From Streptomyces sp. NBC_01335 (GTDB lineage: Bacteria; Actinomycetota; Actinomycetes; Streptomycetales; Streptomycetaceae), in NCBI RefSeq assembly GCF_035953295.1, contig NZ_CP108370.1:6123001-6187000 (forward strand): a DNA stretch of 64,000 nt. Direction: 5' to 3'. Both the position numbers and the translations under genes were made by a program. Numbering within the stretch: the first letter of the stretch is position 1; each line of letters opens with the position of its first letter. The notes under the pieces were generated by a model that did not search any database, had not been told where the DNA came from, and saw nothing but the letters and a program-made list of their open reading frames with translations. Of this stretch, positions 51,740-60,307 are shown piece after piece.

Positions 51740-52452
51740 TGTCGGTGGACGACCGAGTACACAGAAGGATGCGGATAGTGATCAGTCGTAGGTCAGCACG
51801 CGGGGGGCTCCTCGCGGTGGCCATGGCCGGCTCGTTGTTTCTCGGGGCCACCGGCTGTGGAGGAGACGAGGACCCGGCTGCGAAGGCGGCCGACAAGGCG
51901 GTGGCGGGGACGCAGCTCTGCGGCGGCAACGCCGTGTCCGCGGACGCCGCCAAGGCGCTGAAGGTGATCACGGGGGAGTCGCGGCTGGAGGCTTCGGCGA
52001 AGAAGTACTCGATCGCGAAGGCCGCGAGCGCCCTGCGGGAGAAATTCATCACCGAGAGCGTCGGCACGGGGGACATCTGCCGTGTCTTCACACCCGTCGG
52101 TACGCCCGAGATCCAGCTCAGGATCACCTGGAATCTGGCACACGGCGGCCCGGCGGGCGACATGGGCCCCGAGTACACCGAGTTGAAGATGGGCGAGTCG
52201 GCCTGGACCATGGCGGACAAGGCGCTCATCGAGTTCGCGTGCCGGAGCGACAAGCTCGCCGGGACGAATCCGGCCCACATCTCCGTCGAAGTGATGCGCT
52301 GGGGCATGCCCAAGGACATCGATGACGAAAGCGGGGCGTTGAAGGACGCCTACGCGACCGTGGCCCACTCCATCTCCGTGGCCATGGCCAAGGAGATGGG
52401 CTGCGCGGAGAACGGCGGGCTTCCCGCGCAGGTCGTGCTGGACCGGGCGTAG
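51739..52452 (+). CDS. Lipoprotein of the WXG100-like operon
   Basis: The 237-residue protein starts at ATG 51739, sharing one base with the previous stop. The N-terminus has Arg residues (RRMRIVISRRSARGG), a hydrophobic stretch and a lipobox ending GATGC before GGDED, so it should be anchored outside the membrane. The body has four further Cys (QLCGG, DICRV, EFACRS, MGCAE) that could form two disulfides. No domain is recognised. Coupling suggests it works with the WXG protein, perhaps as a surface receptor or immunity-type partner; this is inference. Confidence 0.75.
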   Translation: MSVDDRVHRRMRIVISRRSARGGLLAVAMAGSLFLGATGCGGDEDPAAKAADKAVAGTQLCGGNAVSADAAKALKVITGESRLEASAKKYSIAKAASALREKFITESVGTGDICRVFTPVGTPEIQLRITWNLAHGGPAGDMGPEYTELKMGESAWTMADKALIEFACRSDKLAGTNPAHISVEVMRWGMPKDIDDESGALKDAYATVAHSISVAMAKEMGCAENGGLPAQVVLDRA

Positions 52453-52485
52453 CCGCTGCCGTACGCGGAAACGACCATGATCAGG

Positions 52486-52517
52486 GGCGGCCCTTCCTGT
52501 CTACGGGAAGGGCCGCC
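52486..52517. terminator. Terminator hairpin after the lipoprotein gene
   Basis: GGCGGCCCTTCC pairs perfectly with GGAAGGGCCGCC across an eight-base loop. It lies 34 nt after the lipoprotein stop and before the convergent DUF397 remnant, so it can serve both strands. Confidence 0.85.
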
Positions 52518-52570
52518 TGCTGCATGCGGTGCCTCCGCACGGACGGGTGGTCAGGTGCGTGGCGCGGGGC

Positions 52571-52672
52571 TCAGCCCCGGGCGGCGTAGGCGACGAAGTC
52601 GCGCCATGCGGTGAGGGAGAGGGCGAGTTCGGGGCTGCGCTGGTCCTTGGAGTCGCGGACGTGGATCGCCTG
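52571..52672 (-). pseudogene. Truncated DUF397-domain gene
   Basis: The last 33 codons encode the C-terminal half of a DUF397 domain (VRDSKDQRSPELALSLTAWRDFV, cut here for length: VRDSKDQ, LALS, AWRDFVAYA). The N-terminal half with the usual SSYSG and CVEV segments is missing upstream, where the frame runs into unrelated Arg/Pro-rich codons. DUF397 proteins normally follow an XRE-type regulator gene and sit beside an RsbW-like ATPase gene; here only the ATPase partner survives. A deletion probably removed the regulator and the front of this gene. Confidence 0.65.
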
Positions 52673-52904
52673 CGTTCTCTGAGCCCCGAGCGAAGCTGTC
52701 CGCTCTGTCACCCGTTCGAGGGTCGGGACGCGAGGTCCGGCGGAGAGAGGCGAACCTGATGCGCCGCCCTGACGGCGGCCGGGCGAAGGCGTGTCCCGGC
52801 GCTCTGGCCGGTGTCGCGTACCGGCCCTTCCGGTGTGCGTACGCCCGGGTCGCGTACGCGCGTCGTCGCTGGTGAAGGGGGGCGAGCGGCGCCATCGTGG
52901 GGCC

Positions 52905-53480
52905 ATGACTCCACCGTTCGTCCCCGCGACCGGCCAAGTGCCCCTCGCCGCCCGGATGCTCGTACATCGCTTCAGCTCCACCCCGCGCGGCGCACGCCTC
53001 GCCCGTCGGCTCGTGGTGCACCAACTCGACGTCTGGGGCGTGCCGTACGGCAGTGAGGCATCGGACACCGCCGCGCAGCTCGTGGCGGAGCTGACCGCCA
53101 ACGCCGTCACACACGGCCGTGTCCCCGGGCGTGACTTCGAGATCACCGCAGAGATCACCGAAGGGATTACCGCGGAGACCACCCCAAGGATCACCGCGGA
53201 GACCACCGCAGGGACCGTCGAGGGGATCGCCGCTGCTGCCCTCGGTGCCGGGAGGTGCGGCCGGACCCTGCGTATCGCGGTGTCCGACGCCCGGAGCGAA
53301 CTCCGGCCGCCCGCGCCGGAGATGCCGCCTCCGCCAGTGCCGCCGCTGGCGGAGAACGGCCGTGGCATGCTTCTGGTGAAGGCGCTCGCCGACCGGTGGG
53401 CCGTGCTCGACCGTCCGCCCGTCGGCAAGACGGTCGTGGCCGAACTGGACCTGCCGCCGGGACCGGTACAGGTGGCCTGA
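52905..53480 (+). CDS. RsbW-like HATPase anti-sigma/regulatory protein
   Basis: The 191-residue protein has the histidine-kinase-like ATPase fold of anti-sigma factors: TPRGARLARRLVVHQLDVWG, the N-box AAQLVAELTANAVTHG with Asn for Mg-ATP, and ENGRGMLLVKALADRWAV as G-box. Between the boxes is an unusual insert of degenerate Thr/Ile/Glu repeats (EITAEITEGITAETTPRI...) absent from normal family members, encoded by near-repeats at about 53139-53220. In Streptomyces such proteins pair with XRE/DUF397 systems; that partner is damaged here. ATG 52905 precedes the homologous region. Confidence 0.82.
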   Translation: MTPPFVPATGQVPLAARMLVHRFSSTPRGARLARRLVVHQLDVWGVPYGSEASDTAAQLVAELTANAVTHGRVPGRDFEITAEITEGITAETTPRITAETTAGTVEGIAAAALGAGRCGRTLRIAVSDARSELRPPAPEMPPPPVPPLAENGRGMLLVKALADRWAVLDRPPVGKTVVAELDLPPGPVQVA

Positions 53481-53607
53481 GGAACCAGCGGTGGCCGATG
53501 CCACCGGGCGCGGGGGAGCAGCGGTGTGGGGCAACACGAGCGAAGGCGGCCGGCGCGACGTGAAGAGGACGTGGCGCCGCGTGCGGCGCGAGGAGGGAGC
53601 CGTCGAC

Positions 53608-54030
53608 ATGCCGGTCGGAGCGGCGCAGCTCGTCGTCCCCGTCGTGCTGGGGATGGCTCTCGCGACGGGCCTGCTCTACCTGGGGCTGCGCTGGACCGCC
53701 GACCCCATGACGGCCGGGGAACTGCGCACCTGCGCGCACACGGCCGTCGTAGGTGTCGTCGGCATACGGATCCTGACGCGTGACCGGGGCACGCGGCTGA
53801 CGCCGGAGTGTCTGGAGGCCTATTCGCCCGTCTCCCAACGGGAGCGCCGCATCCCCTGGGCGGACATAGCGAGGGTCGATGTCCGGCGCAGCGCCGGAGT
53901 GCGCCGGGTGCGCCTTGCGCTGGTGACGGGCGAACACCTGACCCTGGCCGCACCCATGTCCTTCCTCGACCGTCGCTTCGACGCCCGTGTCGAGGAACTG
54001 ACCGGGTGGTGGGAGGGCCACCGTCGTTGA
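53608..54030 (+). CDS. Membrane protein with PH-like domain
   Basis: The 140-residue protein starts at ATG 53608 behind GGAGGGAG (a longer frame from 53491 lacks support). Two hydrophobic segments (about 5-25, LVVPVVLGMALATGLLYLGL, and 42-55) are followed by a bacterial PH-like beta domain (ILTRDRGTRLTPECLEAYSP, RRIPWADIARVDVRR, RRVRLALVTGEHLTLAAP). Such proteins are frequent in actinomycetes and have no clear function. It follows the ATPase gene by 127 nt on the same strand; a strong hairpin comes next. Confidence 0.75.
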   Translation: MPVGAAQLVVPVVLGMALATGLLYLGLRWTADPMTAGELRTCAHTAVVGVVGIRILTRDRGTRLTPECLEAYSPVSQRERRIPWADIARVDVRRSAGVRRVRLALVTGEHLTLAAPMSFLDRRFDARVEELTGWWEGHRR

Positions 54031-54056
54031 AGACGGGCCTGTCGCGAAGTCGTCCG

Positions 54057-54094
54057 GGCCGCCCGTGCCCGCGCGGTGGCGGGCACGGGCGGCC
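54057..54094. terminator. Bidirectional terminator hairpin
   Basis: A 16-bp perfect stem (GGCCGCCCGTGCCCGC and complement) closes a six-base loop between the convergent PH-like gene and secreted nuclease-fold gene, 26 nt after one stop and about 50 nt after the other. Confidence 0.88.
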
Positions 54095-54145
54095 GCAGGC
54101 CGGGGCACCAGGTCGCGTTTCGCGAGCCGCGCCTCGAAACGAGCT

Positions 54146-55090
54146 TCAGCTGACGGTCACCGTGCCGATGGTGATGCGGTGGTCCGAGCAGGCCGTGACG
54201 CCCGTGCAGGACGTCGAGATCCCGAGCGAGTCCCCGCTGTACGATCCGGCCAGCGTGCTCTCGCGGACGAAGATGAGGTCGAGCTTCGCGTTGCCCCCGC
54301 ACGGCGGCGCCGAGCCGGGGGTGCCTTCCGAGGTCCACTCCCCGTAGCCGAGGCAGTTGCCCGTGTCGTTGTCGTCCAGCTCCCGGTACGCGCCGGTGTT
54401 GTTGCCGTTGTTCGGCACGTCGAGGCTCGGCGCGTAGAAGGAGTTCAGCCGGCCGTAGCTCGGCTGGGCGTTGAAGTCGCCCGCGATCAGGACCGTCTCG
54501 CCGGCGGCGTGGTAGGCCTCCAGCTTCGCCCGTACCGCCTCCAGCTGAGCGACGTTGTACGTCCCCTGCGTGGTGATGTGCGTCGTGCAGAACCGGGTCC
54601 CGGAGCCGTCGGTGAGCGGCGCGCACAGCAGGTTGCGCTTCTCGGCCGTACCGTCGTCCGGCAGCGTGATCCGGTCGGCCGTGCCGAGCGGACGCTTGCT
54701 GAACAGCGCGTTGCCGAACGCCTCGCCCTTGCACACCGAGGAGTTGCCGGCCTCGCGGCTCGGTTCGAAGCGGGCGAAGTTCTGCGTGTCCGTGGGCCAG
54801 CCCTCGGCGCGCAGCGCGGTCACGAGGGCGTCGTACTGTCCCCGGCACAGCTCGTTGAACGAGACGAAGTCCGCCGAACGGTTCACGATCGAGGAGGCCG
54901 CCTGGTCGATCAGGCCGTCGGTCGTGGAGCCCTCGTGGATCTTGTCGCCCGCCACGTTCCACTGCCACACGTTGTACGTGTGGGACGTCGCCGCCCCGGC
55001 CTGTGCCGCCGTCACCGGCAGCAGCACCCCCGCCAGTACCCCCGCGAGCGCGAGCCGGACACCACGTCGTCGGATGCCGTGAAGTCGCAT
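54146..55090 (-). CDS. Secreted endonuclease/exonuclease/phosphatase-family protein
   Basis: The 314-residue protein has a Sec signal peptide (Arg-rich start, cleavage near AGAAT, about residue 34). The mature part has the DNase I-like fold: WQWNVAGDKIHEG, FVSFNELCRGQYDAL with the metal Glu, TTHITTQG, LIAGDFNAQPS and the closing SDHRITIGTV with catalytic Asp-His. Members are extracellular nucleases, phosphodiesterases or sphingomyelinases; the substrate is not clear. ATG 55090 follows GGAGGGG. It lies downstream of a phospholipase C gene on the same strand but is separated by a hairpin, so they are probably separate units. Confidence 0.9.
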   Translation of the reverse strand: MRLHGIRRRGVRLALAGVLAGVLLPVTAAQAGAATSHTYNVWQWNVAGDKIHEGSTTDGLIDQAASSIVNRSADFVSFNELCRGQYDALVTALRAEGWPTDTQNFARFEPSREAGNSSVCKGEAFGNALFSKRPLGTADRITLPDDGTAEKRNLLCAPLTDGSGTRFCTTHITTQGTYNVAQLEAVRAKLEAYHAAGETVLIAGDFNAQPSYGRLNSFYAPSLDVPNNGNNTGAYRELDDNDTGNCLGYGEWTSEGTPGSAPPCGGNAKLDLIFVRESTLAGSYSGDSLGISTSCTGVTACSDHRITIGTVTVS

Positions 55091-55258
55091 GGTCGATTCC
55101 CCTCCCTGTTCCTGGCACCGCCACTCTGCGGCAGGAAGCCGCACCGCCGCGCCGGCGCGGGATGATCGTACGTGGCAGGTACACACACGTGGACGAGGGG
55201 TGGAGGAACGGTGAGGCCCGACCCTGGGTCCTCCCGCAGCCGCCTCCCGCAGCCGCCC

Positions 55259-55302
55259 GCAGTCGCCGCCCGGGGACCTGCCGGTCCCGGGGCGGCGACT
55301 GC
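55259..55302. terminator. Terminator hairpin after the phospholipase C gene
   Basis: GCAGTCGCCGCC and its complement form a perfect outer stem, continued by nearly complementary CGGGGACC/GGTCCCGG around a four-base loop. It lies 45 nt beyond the phospholipase stop on the minus strand. Confidence 0.8.
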
Positions 55303-55346
55303 CGCGCACCCGGAGGGGCGGCGTCACCGTCACGGCGGGAACGGCG

Positions 55347-57407
55347 TCACGCGGTCCTGATCGCCGGGTCGGAGACGCCAGGGGCGCCGGTCTCCACATG
55401 GCCGGCGAACCGGCGCAGGAAGGTGGCGTCGGCGTCCGAGACGACCTCGACGTCGTACCAGCGGGAGGTCGTCCGCAGGTCGAGCGTGTGGGAGACGGTC
55501 GCGCCGGGGTTGACCTTGAAGGTCTGGGCCGCTCCGCCGTAGGCGTTGGTCACCGTCAGGTGCACCGCCTTCGGTCCGGGGTTGGTCAGGGTGAGCCGCA
55601 GCTTCCCGCCCGCCGCCACGTGGCGTGCGGTGACCTCGGGGCCCGGTGTCGCCGCCGGGCCGCGCCAGGTGCGGAGGAAGCCGTTCGGGCCCCAGACCGT
55701 GAGATCGATCCGGTTGCCGGTGGAGGCGCTGGTGCTCCAGGTGTCCGAGAGGGTCCTGCCCGCCTCGACGGAGTAGGGCCAGGGGCCGTCCGTACGGTTG
55801 CCCGAGGTGCTGTGGAAGTGGGCGCCGAGGGTGGGGCCGCCGGAGAAGGTCAGGGTGAACGTGCCGGTGGAGACCGTGGCCCGGCCGTCCACGTACGGGC
55901 TGTAGCCGAGGGCACGGGTCGGCTTGGAACCCGGCTCCTGCTTCGGGAGGGTGCCCGTGGCCGGCGGGATCGGGTGGAAGGACGGGTGGCGGTTCTTGTC
56001 CGGCGGCACGTATCCGGCCGTGGAGGGAAGCGCGGCGGGGGCCTTGTCCGCCCGGGTGAAGTCGAAGGCGGAGGTCAGATCACCGCAGACGGCACGGCGC
56101 CACGGCGAGATGTTGGGCTCGCGCACCCCGAAGCGCTTCTCCATGAAGCGGATCACCGAGGTGTGGTCGAAGGTCTCGGAGCAGACCCAGCCGCCCTTGC
56201 TCCACGGCGAGACCACGATCATCGGCACGCGCGGGCCGAGCCCGAACGGGCCCGCCGCGTAGTCCGCGCCACCCGCGTACAGATCCTTCGACACGTCCGC
56301 CGTGGACAGCCCCTGGGCGGCGGACGCCGGCGGGTACGGCGGCACCACGTGGTCGAAGAAGCCGTCGTTCTCGTCGTAGGTGATGAACAGGGCGGTCTTC
56401 GCCCACACCGCCGGGTTCGCGGTCAGTGCGTCCAGGACCTGCGAGATGTACCAGGCGCCGAAGTTCGTGGGCCAGTTCGCGTGCTCGCTGAAGGCCTCGG
56501 GGGCGGCGATCCAGGAGACCTTCGGGAGGGTTCCGGCGGTCACGTCCGCGCGCAGCCGGTCGAAGTACGTGCCGCCCGACTTGACGTCGGTGCCGGTGCG
56601 GGCCTTCTCGTAGAGGGGGCTCCCGGGCTGGGCGTTGCGGTAACTGTCAAAGTACAGCAGGGAGTTGTCGCCGTAGTTGCCGCGGAAGGCGTCGTTGATC
56701 CAGCCCCAGGACCCGGCGGCGTCCAGGCCGTCGCCGATGTCCTGGTAGATCTTCCAGGAGACCCCGGCCGCCTCCAGCCGCTCGGGATAGGTCTTCCAGC
56801 CGTAACCGGCCTCCTGGTTGCCGAGGACCGGGCCGCCGCCCGTACCGTCGTTGCCGGTGTGGCCCGACCACAGGTAGTAGCGGTTGGGGTCGGTGGCTCC
56901 GATGAACGAGCAGTGGTACGCGTCGCACACGGTGAAGGCGTCGGCGAGCGCGTAGTGGAACGGGATGTCGTTCCGCGTCATGTGCGACATGGTGGTGGCC
57001 GTCTTGGCCGGTACCCACTTGTCGTACTTGCCCTTGTCGTACGCCTGCTGGCCGCCCGCCCAGTCGTGGTTCAGCCCCTCCAGGAACTGCATCCCGAGGT
57101 CGTCCACCTGCGGGTTGAACGGAAGGATGTCCTTCGTCCCGTCGGACTGGTGGAAGACGGACTTGCCGTTGTCCTGGAGCACCGGCCGGGGGTCGCCGAA
57201 GCCGCGGACCCCCTTCATCGTCCCGAAGTAGTGATCGAAGGAACGATTCTCCTGCATCAGTACGACGATGTGCTCGACGTCCTGGATGGTTCCGGTCCTG
57301 CCCTGCGCCGGAATGGCGGCGGCCCGCGCGATGCTCTCGTTCAGCATCGTGAGGGCCGCGGTACCACCGGCGATCCGCAAGAACCTGCGACGGTCCAGCT
57401 CTGTCAT
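55347..57407 (-). CDS. Secreted phosphocholine-type phospholipase C
   Basis: The 686-residue protein begins with a twin-arginine signal (ELDRRRFLRIAGGTAAL). The catalytic domain (about 38-480) is of the acid phosphatase/phospholipase C type: HIVVLMQENRSFDHYFGTMKG, MTRNDIPFHYALADAFTVCDAYHCS, ATDPNRYYLWSG, ITYDENDGFFDHVVPP and GPRVPMIVVSPWSKGG. Two DUF756-like beta domains end the protein (about 520-690; TGTFTLTFSG, VHLTVTNAYGG). Such enzymes cleave phosphatidylcholine outside the cell and are often induced by phosphate starvation. ATG 57407 precedes the twin Arg; the longer frame is rejected. Confidence 0.93.
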   Translation of the reverse strand: MTELDRRRFLRIAGGTAALTMLNESIARAAAIPAQGRTGTIQDVEHIVVLMQENRSFDHYFGTMKGVRGFGDPRPVLQDNGKSVFHQSDGTKDILPFNPQVDDLGMQFLEGLNHDWAGGQQAYDKGKYDKWVPAKTATTMSHMTRNDIPFHYALADAFTVCDAYHCSFIGATDPNRYYLWSGHTGNDGTGGGPVLGNQEAGYGWKTYPERLEAAGVSWKIYQDIGDGLDAAGSWGWINDAFRGNYGDNSLLYFDSYRNAQPGSPLYEKARTGTDVKSGGTYFDRLRADVTAGTLPKVSWIAAPEAFSEHANWPTNFGAWYISQVLDALTANPAVWAKTALFITYDENDGFFDHVVPPYPPASAAQGLSTADVSKDLYAGGADYAAGPFGLGPRVPMIVVSPWSKGGWVCSETFDHTSVIRFMEKRFGVREPNISPWRRAVCGDLTSAFDFTRADKAPAALPSTAGYVPPDKNRHPSFHPIPPATGTLPKQEPGSKPTRALGYSPYVDGRATVSTGTFTLTFSGGPTLGAHFHSTSGNRTDGPWPYSVEAGRTLSDTWSTSASTGNRIDLTVWGPNGFLRTWRGPAATPGPEVTARHVAAGGKLRLTLTNPGPKAVHLTVTNAYGGAAQTFKVNPGATVSHTLDLRTTSRWYDVEVVSDADATFLRRFAGHVETGAPGVSDPAIRTA

Positions 57408-57622
57408 GGGTGACGACTCCGGGGGGTGAGGGGGGATGGGCGGTGCGGGGCGCCCCAAGAACAGCGGTCTCTCCTTACGGGGCGGGGGCGGGTTCGTGAC
57501 ACCGCGCCGTACGGCCGGCGAACGGAGAGCCCTTTGTCGCGGGGTGGACTGCCTCGCGGCGCACTTTCGAAGCAACGCCCGGCTGCCGCTTGCCGAGGGT
57601 GGCACTCCGCCCATGATCCGTC

Positions 57623-58219
57623 CTACCGCCGGCGGACACCGCGGCGCTTGCCCTTCGCGGCGGCGCGTTCACGCAACAGGGCCTGGTGGAAGGCGGATCT
57701 CTCGCCATCGAGATCGACGAGCTCGCACACGTCGGCCGCGGTGTCGGCATCATCCGCGCCGCCCGTGAGCCCGATCTGCACGATCAGCCACAGGCCCTCC
57801 CTGGCCCTGGTCCGGCACTCGTCGCCGAGGCCGCACCGACCGAGAACCTGCTCGGTCCGATGGGCGTCGCCGCCGGCCAGGCGCCACAGCGTAGTGAGGA
57901 AGTGGGCGCGGGCCAGTGGCGACAACCCGCCTGCCAATGCGGCGAGGATCACGCTGACCGCCGGAACAGAGACCTCGAACAGGTTCGCATTGAGCTCAAG
58001 GTGATCGTCGAGGGCGTATCCGATCATGTCCCCGGGGGCTTCGGCTTCGATGATCACCTCGAACATCAGGGGCACGTGCTCAGCGGAGTCACCGCAGCCG
58101 CACCGCAGGGCTCGCCAATCGTGCCGCTCCAGCTCAGCACGCACCAACGCGCTGACAGCCACCATGTCCCCCGCTCGTCGACGCAGCCCGCCGACGGGCC
58201 GGTCGGCAGTGATCAGCAT
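57623..58219 (-). CDS. Conserved-looking hypothetical protein
   Basis: I do not recognise this 198-residue protein. It has a CGCGDSAEHVPLMFEVII segment with two close Cys, an acidic GYALDDHLELNANLFEV region, then hydrophobic helices (SVILAALAGGLSPLARAHFLTTLWRLAGG) and a CGLGDECRTRAREGLWLIVQIGL repeat-like part with two more Cys, ending in a Lys/Arg-rich tail. There is no signal peptide. Codon usage is normal for the genome, which supports a real gene. ATG 58165, with GGGGG just upstream, is a credible alternative start. The neighbouring DUF6086 gene is divergent. Confidence 0.6.
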   Translation of the reverse strand: MLITADRPVGGLRRRAGDMVAVSALVRAELERHDWRALRCGCGDSAEHVPLMFEVIIEAEAPGDMIGYALDDHLELNANLFEVSVPAVSVILAALAGGLSPLARAHFLTTLWRLAGGDAHRTEQVLGRCGLGDECRTRAREGLWLIVQIGLTGGADDADTAADVCELVDLDGERSAFHQALLRERAAAKGKRRGVRRR

Positions 58220-58275
58220 GGTCCAGCAGAGACGCCCCCGCCACCACGACCTGCGGAGCGCGCACCGAAGGGCGA

Positions 58276-58316
58276 GCGCTGCCCGTTCCCGGTGACACGG
58301 CGCTGCCCGTTCCCGG
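58276..58316. repeat. Two copies of a 17-bp direct repeat
   Basis: GCGCTGCCCGTTCCCGG occurs at 58276-58292 and 58300-58316, in the divergent promoter region of the hypothetical and DUF6086 genes. The 24-bp period suggests a duplicated protein-binding site or a small tandem duplication. Confidence 0.7.
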
Positions 58317-58390
58317 GCTCTGGCTCACTTTCCGTGGCGTGCTGACTGACCGTAATGTCGACCTCCCATGACCAGAGTTGAGAGGCTGAC

Positions 58391-58804
58391 GTGAGCCAGT
58401 ACTACGACTTGGGCGACCGAACCCTATGGAACCCGTCCAACGGGGCGTCCCGGCTGTTCATGAGCCAGGTCACCGTCTATCAGGCCGAAGTGGGGCTGCC
58501 ATCCGGCATCGGCCCCATGGAAGCTGATGAGTGTCAGATCGACCCCATCGCATTCGCGGCGTTCGTCGACGCCCTGCTCACCTGGCATGGCAAAACCAGG
58601 CACGCCGTCATGGCCACACTGTCCGAAGGGTTCGTTGCCACGGTGCTGGCCTTGGCTGAGAAGGCCGACATCGAGGTGGGCCGGCAGGGGGCCGACCACG
58701 CCGAGAGCCACTGTCTCAAGACGGCTTCGGACCCCCATGCAAAGGAGTGGACAGCCGAACTGCGGCAGAAGTCACGGGAGCTTGTCCGACACATGGCGCC
58801 CTGA
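58391..58804 (+). CDS. DUF6086-family protein
   Basis: The 137-residue cytoplasmic protein matches the DUF6086 pattern known from Streptomyces: SQYYDLGDRTLWNPSNGASRLF at the start, then QVTVYQAEVGLPSGIGPMEADECQID and LSEGFVATVLALAEKAD. No function is established for the family. GTG 58391 follows GAGAGG. It converges on the LysR gene and does not appear to be in an operon. Confidence 0.78.
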   Translation: MSQYYDLGDRTLWNPSNGASRLFMSQVTVYQAEVGLPSGIGPMEADECQIDPIAFAAFVDALLTWHGKTRHAVMATLSEGFVATVLALAEKADIEVGRQGADHAESHCLKTASDPHAKEWTAELRQKSRELVRHMAP

Positions 58805-58839
58805 GCCTTTGACGGCGACGGGCCCGCCTGCCCTGGCGG

Positions 58840-59817
58840 TTACGGCCTGAGGACCGCCTGCTCCGGACGCTGGCGCCGCGAGCGTCCGTCCGGCGCGTCG
58901 TCGTCCGGTCCGTCGTCGTCCGGTGCGCCCGTGCCCGGGGCGGTGAACGACTCCCGGCAGTGCGCGAGGAGTTCGCGCAGCGCCGGGCTCTTGGTGGGCG
59001 CGGAGACCAGGGCCAGTACGGCAGGGGTGTCCGCGTCGGTGAGGGGCACGGTCACCAGCCCCGGCCGCCGGGCCACCATGGACGCGGAGAGCACCGCCGC
59101 CCCCAGCCCGCGTTCCGCGAGCCGCATCACCGCGTCCGGTGCGGTGGCCCCCAGGGACACCGTGGGCGTGAGCCCCCGGGCGGCCGAGACCTGGTCCAGC
59201 ACCGTCCGGATGCCGGTGCCCGTGGGCAGGCAGATGAGGGGATGGACGCACAGTTCGGCGAGGGTGACCCCGTCGGCCTCCCGGGCGGCGAGCGGATGCC
59301 CGGGCGGGACGGCCGCGACGATCGGCTCGCTGATCACCTCGTGCCCGTCCAAGTCCTCCGGCGCCCGCCCCGCCGCACCGATCAGCGCGAGGTCGACGTC
59401 CCCCTCGCGGACCCGCTCGACCAGCCGGTCGGAGTCGTCCTCGACGAGGCCGATCTCGACGCCCGGGTGCGCCAGATGGAACGTGGACAGCGCCTCGAAG
59501 AGCGGCTCCACCGTGCACGCCGTCACCATGCCGACGACCAGCCGGCCCCGGACCAGCCCGTTCATCTCGTCCACCGTGTGCCGCAGCGCCTCCACGGCGT
59601 CGAGCACCGCGCGCGCGTGTCCGAGGGCAACCTCACCCACTGCGGTCAGACCGGCTCTGCGGCCCGAGCGGTCGATGAGGGTGGCGCCGAGATCGTGCTC
59701 CAGCTGACGGATCTGGGCGCTGATCCCGGGCTGGCTGATGTGCACGCGCTCGGCTGCCCGGGTGAAGTTGGACTCTTCGGCCACGGCGAGAAAGTACTTC
59801 AGCTGCCTGAGTTCCAT
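58840..59817 (-). CDS. LysR-family transcriptional regulator
   Basis: The 325-residue protein has a standard LysR layout: winged helix (about 1-60; RQLKYFLAVAEESNFTRAAERVHISQPGISAQIRQLE, shown only as landmarks RQLKYFLAV and HISQPGISAQI), a linker helix and a periplasmic-binding-like effector domain (about 90-290; GRLVVGMV, DLALIGAAG). The last 30 residues are Asp/Pro/Arg-rich. It is divergent from the SnoaL-like gene across 100 nt that contain a perfect AACCTC-N11-GAGGTT box, so it very probably controls that gene and itself. Confidence 0.95.
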   Translation of the reverse strand: MELRQLKYFLAVAEESNFTRAAERVHISQPGISAQIRQLEHDLGATLIDRSGRRAGLTAVGEVALGHARAVLDAVEALRHTVDEMNGLVRGRLVVGMVTACTVEPLFEALSTFHLAHPGVEIGLVEDDSDRLVERVREGDVDLALIGAAGRAPEDLDGHEVISEPIVAAVPPGHPLAAREADGVTLAELCVHPLICLPTGTGIRTVLDQVSAARGLTPTVSLGATAPDAVMRLAERGLGAAVLSASMVARRPGLVTVPLTDADTPAVLALVSAPTKSPALRELLAHCRESFTAPGTGAPDDDGPDDDAPDGRSRRQRPEQAVLRP

Positions 59818-59840
59818 AACCTCTGATTATAGGGGAGGTT
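59818..59840. promoter_or_regulatory. LysR-type operator AACCTC-N11-GAGGTT
   Basis: A perfect 6-bp dyad with an 11-nt AT-rich spacer overlaps the LysR start codon region by one base beyond its end and lies 78 nt before the SnoaL-like start. It fits the LysR T-N11-A box rule. Confidence 0.75.
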
Positions 59841-59917
59841 GGGATGATTGATTGGACTTCTTCCGCGTCCCCGAAGGACCATGGGAAGGCAGAGATCACG
59901 TACCGGAAAGGAACGTC

Positions 59918-60283
59918 GTGTCCGAGAACGAGAAGGCCCTGAAGCCGGAGGACCTCACCCGCCTGTTCGTGGAACGCGCCAACGCGGGGGACGCCGCCGG
60001 ACTCGCGGCGCTCTACGAGGAGGACGCGGTGATGGCGTACCCGCCCGGCAGCACCACGGTCGGCCGGGAGGCGATCCGGCAGCTGTGGGAGCAAGTGCTC
60101 TCCCACGCACCGAAGTTCGAGGCCGAGGAACCGCTCCCGACCCTCGTCGTCGGTGACATCGCGCTGACCTCCACGCCCCCGAAGGACGGATCCGGTGCCC
60201 GCGCCCAGGTGGTCCGGCGCCAGGCGGACGGGAGTTGGCTGCGCATCATCGACCAGCCGGAGTTCCGTCCGCCGACCGGCTGA
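59918..60283 (+). CDS. SnoaL-like / NTF2-fold protein
   Basis: The 121-residue protein starts at GTG 59918 behind GGAAAGGA. It has the cone-like NTF2 fold pattern of SnoaL and YybH-type proteins: LFVERANAGDAAGLAALYEEDAVMAYPPG, VGREAIRQLWEQVL, and a closing antiparallel sheet ARAQVVRRQADGSWLRIIDQPEF. These small proteins act as isomerases, cyclases or binding proteins; nothing shows which. Divergent position and the shared LysR box make it the likely regulated target of the LysR protein. Confidence 0.85.
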   Translation: MSENEKALKPEDLTRLFVERANAGDAAGLAALYEEDAVMAYPPGSTTVGREAIRQLWEQVLSHAPKFEAEEPLPTLVVGDIALTSTPPKDGSGARAQVVRRQADGSWLRIIDQPEFRPPTG

Positions 60284-60307
60284 GGAGCGTGTGCGAGGGG
60301 CGCGGGA

